A program made the translations under genes and the position numbers. A stretch of 38,159 nt of DNA from assembly GCA_020628855.1 (NCBI GenBank), contig JAHDEL010000030.1, positions 1 through 38,159 on the forward strand, given 5' to 3'. The stretch is from Saprospiraceae bacterium (GTDB lineage: Bacteria > Bacteroidota > Bacteroidia > Chitinophagales > Saprospiraceae). The notes below the pieces were generated by a model that did no database searches, had not been told where the DNA came from, and saw only the letters and a program-made list of their open reading frames with translations. Below, piece after piece: positions 1 to 6,791 of this stretch. Position 1 is the first letter of the stretch; each line of letters opens with the position of its first letter.

Positions 1-50
1 GAAGCCTCGACTTTCATGGCTGTTGGTGATATCCTATATCATGTAGGTTT

Positions 51-554
51 TTATGTCCAAGATAAAGTAGAACACAATAAGCCACCAATAAGGCTTAATG
101 TAACAACCCAATATCCAGAATGTACAAGAATATAACCCCAGCCTCTTCGCTCAAATAAGGCATTAATTGCTATTATTGGAAAGATGAGTAGAAGAGTAAT
201 AATAACACCATGCAATGCGCCATGTGTGAATGAACGATGACTCTCTCCATATTGAGTCATCAGATCAGTAAAAAGAATTTGAGCTTCACTTCCTTGCTCC
301 AATACAGCTGGCATCATCATTTGATACACATTCGTTTGGTGTACAACAATACCACTCATGGCAAATGAAATGATACTTCCAAATAAGAAAGCAAGTCCTA
401 AGGTCATTGCCATGTTACCTCCTTGGAGATCTTCCTCTGAAAAATTATTCACTTTCATCCATTGTTTTCCAAAAAGCATCTTACTATACCAGAGTGCACC
501 AATGATTAATGGAATCAAACCTGAAACAAAAAACATGTACCAATTTGTAGCCAT
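51..554 (-). CDS. DUF1761-type integral membrane protein
   Basis: A 167-residue protein with about four hydrophobic segments (roughly residues 5-25, 48-70, 112-135 and 140-162). The N-terminal pattern, a Trp-Tyr-Ser after the first helix followed by FGKQW, resembles the DUF1761 family of small bacterial membrane proteins, whose function is not established. There is no signal peptide beyond the first helix, so it should sit in the inner membrane. The ATG start is followed directly by the hydrophobic helix. It lies downstream of glnA on the same strand, but a good terminator separates the two, so it probably has its own transcript. Family assignment is from recalled sequence pattern, not a profile search. 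Confidence 0.7.
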   Translation of the reverse strand: MATNWYMFFVSGLIPLIIGALWYSKMLFGKQWMKVNNFSEEDLQGGNMAMTLGLAFLFGSIISFAMSGIVVHQTNVYQMMMPAVLEQGSEAQILFTDLMTQYGESHRSFTHGALHGVIITLLLIFPIIAINALFERRGWGYILVHSGYWVVTLSLIGGLLCSTLSWT

Positions 555-584
555 ACTAATAGATATTGATTATTTAATGCACTA

Positions 585-617
585 AAATAAAAAAGGCAAC
601 CCAAATGGATTGCCTTT
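585..617 (-). terminator. Intrinsic terminator after glnA
   Basis: An 8-bp stem (AAAGGCAA with TTGCCTTT, 592-617) with a ten-base loop. Read on the minus strand it runs into a T-rich tract. It lies 27 bases past the glnA stop codon and just before the DUF1761 gene. Confidence 0.8.
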
Positions 618-643
618 AAAAAATATCTATCTAACCTTACTCT

Positions 644-1672
644 TTAAGCTAATACTAGAGTATCAGCTGTTTTTACTGTCTTTATTATTCTTGCTGCAAC
701 TTTGTAAGGATCTGCTGAAGAAGCTGGTCTCCGGTCTTCCAACCAACCTTTCCAATTATTTTCCACAGTTGCAATAGGAATTCTTATTGAAGCCCCTCTA
801 TCAGAAACTCCATAACTAAAATCATGTATAGATGCAGTTTCATGTTTACCTGTTAATCTCATATCATTATCAGGGCCATATACATCAATATGCTCTTTAA
901 CGAATGGTCTGAATGCTTCACAAATTGCTTCGTAATCAGCTTTGTCTCCGGAATTTCTCAATAAAGAATTTGAGAAGTTAGCATGCATTCCAGATCCATT
1001 CCAGTCAGCTTCTTCGCCAAGTGGTTTGCAATGGTACTCAACATAAACGCCATAGTCTTCACCAATTCTTTCTAGTAAATATCTGGCAATCCAAACTTGA
1101 TCTCCTGCACTTTTTGCACCTTTCGCAAATACTTGATATTCCCATTGACCAATAGCTACCTCAGCATTAATTCCTTCAACATTTATTCCCGCTTCAAGAC
1201 ATGCATCAAGATGTTCTTCGACAATTTGTCTACCGTAGGCATTCCTTGCTCCAACAGAGCAATAATATTGGCCTTGAGGAGCTGGTTCTCCCTCAGCAGG
1301 CCATCCTATTGGCTTATTTGTTTCTACATCATAAAGGAAATATTCTTGTTCAAAACCAAACCAAAAATCATTATCATCATCATCTATAGTCGCTCTACCG
1401 TTAGATTCATGAGGTGTCCCATCTGCATTGAGTACATCGCACATTACTAAATATGCATTGTTTCTCAAAGGATCATGACAAACGAAAACAGGTCTTAGGA
1501 TACAATCTGATGAATTACCTTCTGCTTGCTGAGTAGAAGACCCATCAAATGACCAATCGGGAATATTAGCTAATTGTCCATCGAAGTCTTTAAGAATCTT
1601 AGTCTTACTTCTTAGAGATTGTACTGGCTTATATCCATCAAGCCAGATGTATTCTAATTTGGATTTATTCAT
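644..1672 (-). CDS. glnA: Glutamine synthetase, type II (GSII)
   Basis: ATP-dependent ligation of ammonia to glutamate in the cytoplasm. From the chosen ATG it is 342 residues, the usual size of the eukaryote-like GSII enzymes and far shorter than GSI (about 470) or GSIII (about 700). The beta-grasp domain has the IPDWSFDGSST segment. The catalytic domain shows FGFEQEYFLYD with the metal-binding Glu, NGSGMHANFS for glutamate/ATP binding, and a late RGASIRIP segment. An in-frame ATG 31 codons upstream (1765) was rejected because a consensus Bacteroidetes promoter lies between the two starts, at 1705-1734. The gene follows the cys operon on the same strand but has this promoter and its own terminator. 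Confidence 0.92.
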   Translation of the reverse strand: MNKSKLEYIWLDGYKPVQSLRSKTKILKDFDGQLANIPDWSFDGSSTQQAEGNSSDCILRPVFVCHDPLRNNAYLVMCDVLNADGTPHESNGRATIDDDDNDFWFGFEQEYFLYDVETNKPIGWPAEGEPAPQGQYYCSVGARNAYGRQIVEEHLDACLEAGINVEGINAEVAIGQWEYQVFAKGAKSAGDQVWIARYLLERIGEDYGVYVEYHCKPLGEEADWNGSGMHANFSNSLLRNSGDKADYEAICEAFRPFVKEHIDVYGPDNDMRLTGKHETASIHDFSYGVSDRGASIRIPIATVENNWKGWLEDRRPASSADPYKVAARIIKTVKTADTLVLA

Positions 1673-1704
1673 TATTCGATTAGATTTTTTGTGATATGAT
1701 ATAT

Positions 1705-1734
1705 CAAAAGTAATCGTATCGAACAGGCAGTCAA
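1705..1734 (-). promoter_or_regulatory. Bacteroidetes-type promoter for glnA
   Basis: On the minus strand TTG (1732-1734) and TACTTTTG (1705-1712) are separated by exactly 19 nt, matching the known TTG-N19-TAnnTTTG consensus of Bacteroidetes sigma-A. Transcription should begin near 1700, about 28 nt before the ATG at 1672. This rules out the longer reading frame start. Confidence 0.75.
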
Positions 1735-1836
1735 TGGCATCCTGCCGCCATTTTGTTATATCCAAATGATTATCTATATGTTTATGCTTCTGTATATCAG
1801 ATGTTTACGCAAACACAAATGTTCTTTAAAAAGGAT

Positions 1837-2502
1837 TTACAGATGTAGGCCACATTCTGTTTTTGGTGAATTATTCCATCTTCCAGATCTATTTTCACCC
1901 GGAACTGTACAATGTTGACATCCAATTGAACTATATCCTTTTGATTTCAGAGGATGAAAAGGCAAATGATGTTCTTTAATGAATTCATCTCTACCGATGT
2001 AGTCAATATCCAATAAAGGATAAAATTTGAGGATGGTATCTCTTTGTTCAAAATAATCCAAACTTGCCCGGAAGTCGCTTTGCCACTTCATCAACCCTGA
2101 AACCCAAACCTTGTAATCCCCTTTTATCAATTGTATAGGTTTTACTTTATTAATATGACAACACCGATTGGGTTGTGTATTCCACATTTCAGCATCTAGA
2201 GTTAGTTGATGTTGCTGAGAGTCTGCTTGAAGGCTGACTACATTAAGATCATATAGCTGTGTGAGATATTCCTTATAAATCAAAGTTTCTCTAAAGTGAT
2301 ATCCTGTATCAATGAAGTAAATAGTCTGCTCTTTATTCACATCTGAGAACACTTTGAGCAAAAAAGCTGATGTTGCCGCAAATGAAGATGTCAACATGAT
2401 TTCGGACTGATCAAAATCCATATAGAGTTGCTCTACCCTTTGGTAGACATCCAATTTACTATACTTTGTATTTAATTGTTCTAAAGTCTTTACCGCTTCC
2501 AT
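1837..2502 (-). CDS. cysH: Adenylylsulfate (APS/PAPS) reductase
   Basis: Reduces APS or PAPS to sulfite using thioredoxin in assimilatory sulfate reduction. Numbering from the ATG at 2502 (221 residues): an N-type ATP-pyrophosphatase-like fold with IDTGYHFRET, a Cys-Cys pair at 114-115, a CxxC at 195-198 (CQHC), and the catalytic ECGLH at 216-220, almost at the C-terminus. The CC plus CxxC set is the 4Fe-4S ligand pattern that marks APS reductases, as opposed to the cluster-free PAPS reductases of E. coli type. A TTG at 2529 overlaps the cysM stop codon (TTGA) and could be the true start, adding nine residues. It is the last gene of the cysE-cysM-cysH operon. Confidence 0.88.
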   Translation of the reverse strand: MEAVKTLEQLNTKYSKLDVYQRVEQLYMDFDQSEIMLTSSFAATSAFLLKVFSDVNKEQTIYFIDTGYHFRETLIYKEYLTQLYDLNVVSLQADSQQHQLTLDAEMWNTQPNRCCHINKVKPIQLIKGDYKVWVSGLMKWQSDFRASLDYFEQRDTILKFYPLLDIDYIGRDEFIKEHHLPFHPLKSKGYSSIGCQHCTVPGENRSGRWNNSPKTECGLHL

Positions 2503-2525
2503 AGTATTCTTTTCAAACTCATTCT

Positions 2526-3416
2526 TCAACTATAGGCTTCAGAGCTCAAATATCGATCGCCTCTATCACATGCTATAAAAACAACACATCCTTTCTCCAT
2601 GTTCATTGCTGTCTTCTTTGCAATAGTGAAAGCCCCTCCTGTTGAAAGACCTGCGAAGATAGCTTCATTTTTTGAGAGCCATTTTGCATTATCAACTGCT
2701 TCTTTTCTACTTACAAATTCAATGTTATCAACCACTTCTGATTTGAATATCTTTGGAAAGTAGGCTTCTGACCACTTTCTGATTCCAGGTATTCTATCAC
2801 CTGTCTTTGGTTGCACTCCGATGGTTACTACCCCTGAATTCATGCTTTTGAGATAACTAGAAGTTCCTGATATAGTACCAGTTGTTCCCATAGATGAAAC
2901 AAAATGCGTAATTCTTTGGTCAGTCTGCTTCCAAATCTCAGGACCTGTTGTCTCAAAATGCGCCAATCGATTATTGGAGTTATTGAACTGATCTAAATGG
3001 ACAAAATCACCTTTAGACAACAACTCTTCGCAATATGCTCTTGAGTACTCAATAGTCTTTTCAGCTGGTGTAAGTATGACTTCTGCTCCATAAGCACGCA
3101 TTGTCTTAACACGCTCAGGAGTGGCATTATCTGGCATGACTAAGGTAATCCCGATATTGTGTGCAGCTGCTATCATGGCAAGTGCTATTCCTGTGTTTCC
3201 ACTGGTAGCTTCTAGAAGTCTTTGTCCACTAGAAATCACATTTTCGCTCAAGAGTGCCCTAATCATAAACCATGCTGCTCTATCCTTAACACTACCTCCT
3301 GGGTTCTGACCTTCTAGTTTAGCATAGAGCTCTACTTCTGGAGCAAGATCCAAAGCTCTTATTTTTATTAGAGGTGTATTTCCAATCAAAGAAATGATTG
3401 ATTTTTCTAACTGCAT
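2526..3416 (-). CDS. cysM: Cysteine synthase B (O-acetylserine sulfhydrylase)
   Basis: A PLP enzyme that joins O-acetylserine with sulfide (or thiosulfate in CysM types) to give cysteine. The 296-residue product has the PLP lysine K44 in GGSVKDRAA, the substrate loop SGNTGIA, and the phosphate-binding TTGTISG. The IPGIRKWSEAYFPKIF region resembles CysM rather than CysK. The ATG at 3416 overlaps the cysE stop by one base (TAATG), indicating translational coupling; a longer frame upstream lies inside cysE and was not used. Its product is the end metabolite predicted to control the operon through the Cys-rich leader. Confidence 0.9.
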   Translation of the reverse strand: MQLEKSIISLIGNTPLIKIRALDLAPEVELYAKLEGQNPGGSVKDRAAWFMIRALLSENVISSGQRLLEATSGNTGIALAMIAAAHNIGITLVMPDNATPERVKTMRAYGAEVILTPAEKTIEYSRAYCEELLSKGDFVHLDQFNNSNNRLAHFETTGPEIWKQTDQRITHFVSSMGTTGTISGTSSYLKSMNSGVVTIGVQPKTGDRIPGIRKWSEAYFPKIFKSEVVDNIEFVSRKEAVDNAKWLSKNEAIFAGLSTGGAFTIAKKTAMNMEKGCVVFIACDRGDRYLSSEAYS

Positions 3417-4144
3417 TATTTCTTGATATTTTGAATACTTTGATAATAAATTTTTGAATGTGGAGGAACACTTTTGGTAAGCCATACATTACCCCCAATA
3501 ACTGAATGATGACCAATCGTGGTATCACCACCTAGAATGGTAGCTTGGGCATAGATTATGACATGATCCTCAATTGTAGGGTGTCTTTTACCTGGTATTG
3601 ACTTCTTCTCAATAGACAAGGCACCGAGTGTTACACCTTGATAGATTTTAACATGATTTCCAATAATAGCAGTTTCTCCAATAACTACTCCTGATCCATG
3701 ATCGATACAAATATATTCTCCCAGAGTAGCTCCAGGGTGTATATCGATTCCTGTACAGGTATGTGCATACTCTGTGATTACTCTAGGTAGCAAAGGCACG
3801 CCCTGGTTCAGTAGAAAATTGGCAATCCTATAATTAGCCAAGGCGTAAAACCCAGGGTATGCTATGATAATTTCTTCCTTAGACACTGCAGCTGGATCAC
3901 CTTGATATAATGCTTCTATATCCTTATCCAACTTATTCTTGAGTTTATTGATGAAAGACTCAAAATTTGGAATGATAATCTCAGAAGTATTTTCCCATTG
4001 CACAGGAATATCTTCAAGAACATCTCTCAATAAATCTTGATAATCTAGTCCTGCTTGCTTAAGTATACCTTTCCCCTTCCTGACTGAATATAACTCATCA
4101 ATTAGAGAGCGACAAAATTCTTCAACGTTTTTTCTATAATTCAT
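3416..4144 (-). CDS. cysE: Serine O-acetyltransferase
   Basis: Acetylates serine with acetyl-CoA, the committed step to cysteine. The 242 residues comprise an N-terminal helical domain (about 1-110) and a left-handed beta-helix of hexapeptide repeats (about 130-235). The catalytic segment IDHGSGVVIGETA contains H149, and the acetyl-CoA end carries GKRHPTI. The C-terminus is NIKK; the terminal Ile that enteric CysE inserts into CysK is not at the end. It is the first structural gene of the operon, its ATG lying 7 nt beyond a leader terminator, so its transcription should depend on read-through. No obvious Shine-Dalgarno is present. Confidence 0.92.
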   Translation of the reverse strand: MNYRKNVEEFCRSLIDELYSVRKGKGILKQAGLDYQDLLRDVLEDIPVQWENTSEIIIPNFESFINKLKNKLDKDIEALYQGDPAAVSKEEIIIAYPGFYALANYRIANFLLNQGVPLLPRVITEYAHTCTGIDIHPGATLGEYICIDHGSGVVIGETAIIGNHVKIYQGVTLGALSIEKKSIPGKRHPTIEDHVIIYAQATILGGDTTIGHHSVIGGNVWLTKSVPPHSKIYYQSIQNIKK

Positions 4145-4157
4145 TTGGCAATAAAAA

Positions 4158-4185
4158 AACCTTCCAATTTATACATTGAAAGGTT
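4158..4185 (-). terminator. Attenuator terminator in the cysE leader
   Basis: Read on the minus strand, AACCTTTCAAT and ATTGGAAGGTT form an 11-bp stem with one G-U pair and a six-base loop, followed by a run of seven T (4153-4159). The mismatch is a wobble only on this strand, which fixes the direction. The T run ends about 8 nt before the cysE ATG, so this hairpin must be overridden for the operon to be expressed. Confidence 0.88.
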
Positions 4186-4224
4186 AGTTAGATTAATTCT
4201 TATATGATAAAGCTCTCAACGCAC
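4171..4224 (-). promoter_or_regulatory. Predicted antiterminator pairing in the cys leader
   Basis: On the minus strand GUGCGUUGAGAG (4213-4224, covering the last two codons and stop of the leader ORF) can pair with CUUUCAAUGUAU (4171-4182) over 12 continuous base pairs, four of them G-U. The second segment includes eight bases of the terminator's 5' arm, so the two structures exclude each other. A ribosome at the leader stop codon would cover the first segment and favour termination; one held at the Cys codons would leave it free. The pairing is seen in the sequence; the mechanism is inferred. Confidence 0.75.
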
Positions 4225-4296
4225 GTCAGTAGTCTTACAACATGAACAGCAACATATTCTGTTATTCTCTATGATTAAGCTTTGTTTCATCTTCAT
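4216..4296 (-). CDS. Cys-rich leader peptide of the cys operon
   Basis: A 26-codon ORF not found by ordinary length cut-offs. It begins MKMKQSL, contains ICCCSCCKTT with five Cys codons (TGT TGC TGT, TCA, TGT TGT) in six at residues 15-20, and ends in a TGA at 4216-4218. A second in-frame ATG at 4290 is possible. The ORF lies between a consensus promoter and an intrinsic terminator, upstream of serine acetyltransferase and cysteine synthase. Its likely role is regulatory: translation speed through the Cys run reports charged tRNA-Cys. Polycysteine leader ORFs controlling cysteine genes are known in mycobacteria; I do not know of a described Bacteroidota case. Confidence 0.82.
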   Translation of the reverse strand: MKMKQSLIIENNRICCCSCCKTTDVR

Positions 4297-4307
4297 TTTA
4301 TATCTAT

Positions 4308-4338
4308 CAAAGTTAGTTGTAAAGTATCTAAGTATCAA
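4308..4338 (-). promoter_or_regulatory. Promoter of the cys operon
   Basis: Minus-strand TTG (4336-4338), a 20-nt spacer and TAACTTTG (4308-4315) match the Bacteroidetes consensus exactly. The predicted start near 4302-4304 leaves only about 6-8 nt before the leader ORF ATG, so the leader mRNA would be nearly leaderless. The promoter sits right after the mutS2 stop codon. Confidence 0.75.
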
Positions 4339-4344
4339 CTCTAA

Positions 4345-6738
4345 TTATATTTCAATATATGTAACTCCTTTTCCACCAAATTCATCTTCAGGACTCCATA
4401 CTTTCTTTATTCCTTCATACTCTTTCAACTTTTGATATACTGTCTTTCTGAGTACTCCAGAACCTACTCCATGAATAATTGTTAGCATATCAAAATTGCT
4501 CAGGAAAGCATTATCTAAAAATTCAGATAGAAACGCCTCAGCTTCACTCTTTCTGTATCCTCTTATATCTAACTTACTTTCAATAGAGCTTAAGTCTGTA
4601 GTAAGGACTGTCTTAACTGGTTTTGCAGTATGCTGTTCAATGGGCTCATATCTAGACGGTATAATATCTTTTTCTTTTACATGCATGACCAGATCACCTA
4701 CTTCGAGTTGGTATTTTTTTCGATCGATATCTAATATTTTACCAATCAATCCACTTTTCTTTAATTTGATATAATCGCCTTCTCGAAGTTGCTTGTAGTG
4801 GACCTCAGTGGCTTTATGCATTTTTGATTCAATTTCTTGAATCTCTTCAAATACTTCTTCCTTTGCTAATTTGACCTCATCTAATCTTTCTGTTGCTAGT
4901 TCAAGATTTTTTTCTTTTCTCAGTTCTTTTATTAGGTTATTCAGTTCTCTTCTTTCGTCTTCTAGCTTCCTGAAAGTGTTTTCTTTAATCTCTGACTTGA
5001 GCTTTTGCTTTTTGAATTCGTATTCATTGTGTAATACATGGTATTGATCTAAGAGTCTTTGGAGTTGTGCTTTCTCACTTTCCGCTTTGCTCAGTTTCTT
5101 CTCCAACTCTTTTCTTTCTTTTTGGAGATCTGATAACAAATCATCAACAGCCTTTGTATTCTTTCCACTTTTCTTCTTTGCATACTCTATGATATTCTTA
5201 GGCAATCCCAATTTATTGGCGATTTCGAATGCAAAGGAACTTCCAGGCTTTCCTTGTCGCATTTGGTACGTTGGAGCCAGTTCTTTTTGATCAAATATCA
5301 TGGCGGCATTGGAAATCCCATTGGTTTCGTAGCCAAACATCTTAATATTACTGTAATGCGTTGTAATTAAACCTTTCACCTTTCTACCATGCAAATTGAC
5401 CAATACGCCTTCTGCAAGCGCACCACCGACTTTCGGATCTGTTCCGGAACCAAATTCATCAATAAGCATAAAGCTTTGCTTGTCTGCTTTCTCTAGAAAA
5501 TGCTTCATATTCGTTAATCTGGAACTATATGTACTTAAGTCATCTGCTACAGACTGTTGATCACCAATATCACATAGAATCTTTCTACACAGCAAAATAT
5601 CAGAGTCAGCATCTACTGGTGGCAATAATCCACAATGCACCATCAACAGTATAGTCCCAACTGCTTTCATAGTTACTGATTTACCACCTGCATTAGGACC
5701 TGAAATAATGACGATTCTCTCGTTATTGGTTATCTCTAAGTCAAAAGGAATTGTTGGCTTACTTTCTTTATCATTAATAATCTTTAAGTATGGATTATAG
5801 GCCGTCTTAAGAATCAAATTCCCTTCTGAGTTGACCTTAGGTTTATTTGCATCAAGTAGAATGGCCAACTTTGCTTTTGCTTGAATAAAATCTAAACGAA
5901 TTATAATTTTTTGCCATAATTCGAAAATGGTAGCTTGGGGTCTTAACTGCTCACAAAGTGCTTTGATAATTCGATAAATCTCCTGCCTTTTTTCTGATTC
6001 AAGATCATAAAGATCATTGTGTAACACAGTCAGTTCCTGTGGTTCTATGAATACAGTTTTCCCACTAGAAGATTCATCATGAATAATTCCTTCTATTTTG
6101 CGTTTGTTCTCAGCTAAAACTGATAAGACTCTTCTTCCATTTCTATAGCTCTCTTTGTTATCGGTGAGAAAACCACTTTTCTGATATTGACTAGAGATAG
6201 AATCAAAAATCTTGTTGATATCACGTTCCTTACGAGAAATTCTTGCAATTATCTTTTTTAACTGTGGAGATGCATCTGATCGGATTGAATAATCTTCAGC
6301 AAAAATTGAGTCAAATGTTGAAATAAGTTTTTGGTCTATGTCTATTTGATCAAGAATCTCTTGTAGTATGGGATATTGCTCTTTAAAGTTTTTCCCTTTA
6401 GCATATTTATCAAGTTCATTAACGATACGTACTTGACTAATTATCCTCACAATACTTTCGATATCTAGAACATAGTTTTGCTTTTGCAACAAATACAAGT
6501 CCTCTGATATGTCTTCATACTGTCCAATGGGTAATGTAGATTGCTCTATGATGGCAAACATGGCTTCATTCACTTCTTGCAGCATTCTTTCAACTCTTTC
6601 TTTTTGAAAGAAGAACTTCATATTCTTACATCTCAATTTAGCTTGCTCTCCTTTACAGAACTCTACCAGAATATCTGTGACGGCTGTAAAATCTAGTCTA
6701 TCTAACGTGTCTTCAGGATATATATACAAACTCCTCAT
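4345..6738 (-). CDS. mutS2: MutS2 DNA/ribosome-associated ATPase
   Basis: A 797-residue MutS2-type protein, a cytoplasmic ATPase linked to suppression of recombination and, in Bacillus, to resolving collided ribosomes. It lacks the mismatch-recognition domain of MutS. The core/lever helices occupy about 1-340. The ABC ATPase has Walker A GPNAGGKS at 347-354, Walker B MLIDEFGSGTDP from 424, and a preceding QSVADDLSTYSS signature-like stretch. A long charged coiled coil spans about 520-640, and a C-terminal Smr domain of about 75 residues starts at LDIRG with the IHGVGSGVLR motif. It is transcribed divergently from aroC with only 53 bp between. Confidence 0.95.
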   Translation of the reverse strand: MRSLYIYPEDTLDRLDFTAVTDILVEFCKGEQAKLRCKNMKFFFQKERVERMLQEVNEAMFAIIEQSTLPIGQYEDISEDLYLLQKQNYVLDIESIVRIISQVRIVNELDKYAKGKNFKEQYPILQEILDQIDIDQKLISTFDSIFAEDYSIRSDASPQLKKIIARISRKERDINKIFDSISSQYQKSGFLTDNKESYRNGRRVLSVLAENKRKIEGIIHDESSSGKTVFIEPQELTVLHNDLYDLESEKRQEIYRIIKALCEQLRPQATIFELWQKIIIRLDFIQAKAKLAILLDANKPKVNSEGNLILKTAYNPYLKIINDKESKPTIPFDLEITNNERIVIISGPNAGGKSVTMKAVGTILLMVHCGLLPPVDADSDILLCRKILCDIGDQQSVADDLSTYSSRLTNMKHFLEKADKQSFMLIDEFGSGTDPKVGGALAEGVLVNLHGRKVKGLITTHYSNIKMFGYETNGISNAAMIFDQKELAPTYQMRQGKPGSSFAFEIANKLGLPKNIIEYAKKKSGKNTKAVDDLLSDLQKERKELEKKLSKAESEKAQLQRLLDQYHVLHNEYEFKKQKLKSEIKENTFRKLEDERRELNNLIKELRKEKNLELATERLDEVKLAKEEVFEEIQEIESKMHKATEVHYKQLREGDYIKLKKSGLIGKILDIDRKKYQLEVGDLVMHVKEKDIIPSRYEPIEQHTAKPVKTVLTTDLSSIESKLDIRGYRKSEAEAFLSEFLDNAFLSNFDMLTIIHGVGSGVLRKTVYQKLKEYEGIKKVWSPEDEFGGKGVTYIEI

Positions 6739-6757
6739 CTCAAAAACTTAAGTAACT

Positions 6758-6765
6758 TACCTTTG
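6758..6765 (+). promoter_or_regulatory. -7 element for aroC
   Basis: TACCTTTG fits TAnnTTTG and would start transcription about 20 nt before the aroC ATG. No clear TTG lies at the expected distance upstream. Confidence 0.5.
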
Positions 6766-6771
6766 GTCATT

Positions 6772-6779
6772 CAAAAATA
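6772..6779 (-). promoter_or_regulatory. -7 element for mutS2
   Basis: Minus-strand TATTTTTG fits TAnnTTTG, about 30 nt before the mutS2 ATG. It lies only 6 nt from the aroC -7 element on the other strand, so the two promoters overlap. No clear -33 TTG is visible. Confidence 0.5.
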
Positions 6780-6791
6780 CATTGTTGTATC

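Noticed and set aside
1-46. A plus-strand frame open from the window edge, ending ...WLLVISYIM at a TAG
   Set aside because: Too short to tell whether it is the end of a real convergent gene.
3417-3485. N-terminal extension of cysM
   Set aside because: It lies entirely within cysE in another frame; the conserved protein starts at the TAATG overlap.
4158-4303. A SAM riboswitch in the cys leader
   Set aside because: No SAM-I or SAM-II core motifs were recognisable, and the Cys-rich ORF with exclusive hairpins explains the leader better.
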